Part shown: one piece after another, positions 4,258 to 6,309 of the stretch | How positions within the stretch are numbered: the first letter of the stretch is position 1 | Layout of the letters: every line of letters begins with the position of its first letter | Assembly: GCA_005792225.1 (NCBI GenBank) | Contig: SXSP01000463.1 | Coordinates: 1 to 6,309 of the forward strand | Direction: 5' to 3' | DNA length: 6,309 nt | From: Bdellovibrionales bacterium | GTDB taxonomy: Bacteria; Bdellovibrionota; Bdellovibrionia; Bdellovibrionales; JAMPXM01 | Made by a program: the position numbers and the translations under genes | The notes under the pieces: generated by a model | Seen by the model: the letters and a program-made list of their open reading frames with translations, nothing else | Databases searched by the model: none | Told to the model about the DNA's origin: nothing

Positions 4258-6261
4258 TCAAAGCGCGAGCCAGAGAACCTCGAACGGGGGAAGATCCATC
4301 TCGATCGACTTTCCCTTGACCCGGTAGTTCACTTTTTTCTCCAAGAGAAGATCGAAGAGTTCTTTCGGTGCTTTCGTGAGTTGGATCGTTGTCGTAATCG
4401 GAGCATCGGAGAGGTTGTGCACGACGAGTGTTGACTCTCGACCCGGGATTTCGCGCGAGTACGCGACGGCACTTTCGTGGCTCGTTTCGCGGATGATGGT
4501 CTTTCCACGGCGCATGGACACGCGCTGCTTACGGACCTGGATCATTCGCTGCACGTTTAAGAGTAATGCTCCCTCCGGAGAGGCTTTTCCGGAAGTGCGA
4601 GCTTCGTCGTAATCTTTTTTTGCAATCGGGCCGCGACCATCGTCACGAGAGTCGTACTGGCCGCCACGCTCCTTCTGAGCCTTGAGCGCGAACTGGTGGT
4701 TGCTGCTCGCCATGATCTCATCGCCGTAATAGATGATCGGAAGTCCGCGTAAACCGAGCATGCCGAGCGAGAACGCCATCGCGATCCGACGGGGATGGTG
4801 ATCGAGGAAGTTCGCCATGCGACCGCCGACGCCGAGGTCTCCGCGGAACGGAACTCCCTTTTTCGTATCGAGCAGCTCGCGACGAATCACATCGCGCACG
4901 GAATCCGGCACCATTTCGAGCGTGAGTTCGTCGTGGACGCGCAGGAAGTTAGCCCAAACCGTTCCTTGCGGAGGTTCTGGAGTGCGCTCGAGCGACTCTA
5001 GGAAGAAGCTCTTTTTCTTCGAGAGAAGACTCGCCCACGTGTACGCCATGAGATCAAAGTTGTAAGCGAGCTGCCCGGCCGATGTGGTTTTCATAACCTG
5101 ATCGAAATGTTCGTTCCGAATGTTCTCGGCTTTTCCGTAGTATTTGTAGACGACCGGAACGGGCTGATTGGCTTCGACGATGATCGCCGTTCGCGGTGAG
5201 GCTTGCGCTAAGAAGTGACGAAGACCCTCCACGACCTTCATCGTTCGCGGATCGCTTTCTTGATCCTTGAATAGGAATGGGATCGCATCCAAGCGAATCA
5301 CGTCGATCCCTTGGTTCGCCCAATAAGAAACGATGCCGAGAGCCTCGCTCATGACCCGGGGGTTGGTGTAATTCAAATCGAACTGGAATGGATAAAAGGT
5401 GTGGTAAACCCAAATGTCATTCCCGCTTGCGTCTTTCATTTTCACGTAATGAGGATGATTCGGGTCGGCGAAGTCAGGAAAGATCACGCGACGTTCAACT
5501 TCGACGGTTTCTCCCTTTTCGTTCTTTTCACTGTAAATTGCGGCCATGGGGCGTTCGTCTTTGTCACGGATGACCCTGACGACTTTCGGTTCACTCTCCA
5601 GAATGTGGAAATACTTGCGGTAGACGGGATCTCCCGCGATCGCGGCCTTTGCCCACGCGTGCTCCGACGAAACGTGGTTAAGAATGATGTCGAGCTGGAA
5701 GGTTCCGTCCCTCTTGCGGAGGTTCTTCGCGAACTCGCCAAACTCTTTATTTCCGCCGTACCGAGGATCGATGGCTTTATAGTCTTGAACATCGAAGCCG
5801 GCGTCGCGGCGGGGTGATTTGAGAACCGGCAGCGTGTAAACTTGAGTCACGCCGACGGTGTCCAGAAGATAACTCTGCATGGAATTCAACGTCTTAAACG
5901 TTCCCTTACCGGTCTCGCTTCCCATCGAGTCGACGTAGAGCATGAGCTGCACTTGATCTTCGAGCCAGTTTGGATCCTTGAGTCGTTTGAGGTCGCTCTC
6001 GAGCAATTCTTTTGGGCGCTCCAAGAGGGTCTTCTTCTTCATAGATTCGAAGACTTCCGCTAGAGCGGTCGCGGTCTTTTCATCTTTATATATGTCTTTG
6101 AAGATCTCGCGGACTTGCTCGCGGGCACTGCCTTTGACTTGCACCGCCGCCGCGAATGCGTCGGTACAAATATTGGCCGCGTGGGCCGGCACTCCGCTGA
6201 AAAGGGAAAGACTCACCAAACCAGAAAGCGAATAAACAAAAAGGATATTATTTTTTTTCAT
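4258..6261 (-). CDS. Exported GH13 alpha-amylase family enzyme, trehalose synthase/amylosucrase-like
   Basis: This gene encodes 667 residues with a signal peptide cleaved after AHA (residues 26-28), so the enzyme acts in the periplasm or outside. Residues about 30-100 form a charged, helical extension before the (beta/alpha)8 barrel. Barrel motifs are GFDVQDY (155-161), DIILNH (191-196), GIDVIRLDA (318-326, nucleophile D325), IIVEANQP (360-367, acid/base E363), FLRVHDELTLEM (439-450, transition-state D444) and GLPIIYYGDEI (506-516). A beta-domain ends the protein (about 590-667). EANQ and HDELTLEM are hallmarks of trehalose synthase (GH13_16), while NHVSSEHAWAKA and FQFDLNYTNP also recall amylosucrase (GH13_4). 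It should therefore cleave or transfer alpha-glucosyl units; the exact substrate is open. Residue 442 is Val where most relatives have Asn. There is no maltokinase domain. The start is the only one that keeps the signal peptide; the upstream AAGG is only 2 bases from the ATG. Confidence 0.92.
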   Translation of the reverse strand: MKKNNILFVYSLSGLVSLSLFSGVPAHAANICTDAFAAAVQVKGSAREQVREIFKDIYKDEKTATALAEVFESMKKKTLLERPKELLESDLKRLKDPNWLEDQVQLMLYVDSMGSETGKGTFKTLNSMQSYLLDTVGVTQVYTLPVLKSPRRDAGFDVQDYKAIDPRYGGNKEFGEFAKNLRKRDGTFQLDIILNHVSSEHAWAKAAIAGDPVYRKYFHILESEPKVVRVIRDKDERPMAAIYSEKNEKGETVEVERRVIFPDFADPNHPHYVKMKDASGNDIWVYHTFYPFQFDLNYTNPRVMSEALGIVSYWANQGIDVIRLDAIPFLFKDQESDPRTMKVVEGLRHFLAQASPRTAIIVEANQPVPVVYKYYGKAENIRNEHFDQVMKTTSAGQLAYNFDLMAYTWASLLSKKKSFFLESLERTPEPPQGTVWANFLRVHDELTLEMVPDSVRDVIRRELLDTKKGVPFRGDLGVGGRMANFLDHHPRRIAMAFSLGMLGLRGLPIIYYGDEIMASSNHQFALKAQKERGGQYDSRDDGRGPIAKKDYDEARTSGKASPEGALLLNVQRMIQVRKQRVSMRRGKTIIRETSHESAVAYSREIPGRESTLVVHNLSDAPITTTIQLTKAPKELFDLLLEKKVNYRVKGKSIEMDLPPFEVLWLAL

Positions 6262-6309
6262 GGCCTTCGGTAAAGCAAACTGGATTCCATGTCGAGATGG
6301 CGGAAATTC
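6262..6309. other. Upstream flank of the GH13 gene
   Basis: The last 48 bases hold the immediate 5' leader of the GH13 gene on the minus strand. I see a weak, closely spaced AAGG before the ATG and no convincing promoter. The stretch is too short to say more. Confidence 0.3.

Noticed and set aside
5311..5817. Rightward open frame of 168 codons opposite the GH13 gene
   Set aside because: The opposite strand encodes the conserved GH13 catalytic motifs, so this is a shadow frame. No start signal is visible.

Overview
The window most resembles the chromosome of a Gram-negative bacterium of the Bdellovibrio type (Bdellovibrionota or a relative). This is an inference from content: a TIGR02147/DUF4423-type regulator, which is common in that group and in Fibrobacter, and a very high share of exported proteins. 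Five of the six genes encode signal peptides, three of them lipoproteins. Base composition is moderately GC-rich and even throughout. I see no tRNA, rRNA, insertion sequence, phage gene or CRISPR array.

Layout, left to right. (1) A leftward operon occupies positions 1-2408. It starts with a DUF4423-type DNA-binding regulator, continues by a 4-base stop/start overlap into a secreted six-cysteine protein of unknown function, and ends with a secreted protein that carries an HEFGH zinc-protease-like motif and runs off the left edge. (2) A 157-bp divergent intergenic region (2409-2565) holds two overlapping near-ideal inverted repeats that look like operators. (3) A rightward operon occupies 2566-4200 and encodes three lipoproteins. 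The first is a 311-residue protein that appears to be an internal tandem duplication. The second and third are small paralogous lipoproteins joined by a 4-base overlap. (4) A GC-rich stem-loop sits in the 57-bp gap between convergent genes. (5) A leftward gene at 4258-6261 encodes an exported 667-residue glycoside hydrolase family 13 enzyme whose catalytic core is most like trehalose synthase and amylosucrase.

Working model (inference): the regulator and its cell-envelope partner genes form one divergently transcribed module, controlled through the paired palindromes, that remodels or senses the envelope. The GH13 enzyme is probably a separate unit acting on alpha-glucans or maltose-type sugars outside the cytoplasm. 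The regulator/secreted-protein/putative-protease cluster facing a lipoprotein operon is the best candidate here for an undescribed system.
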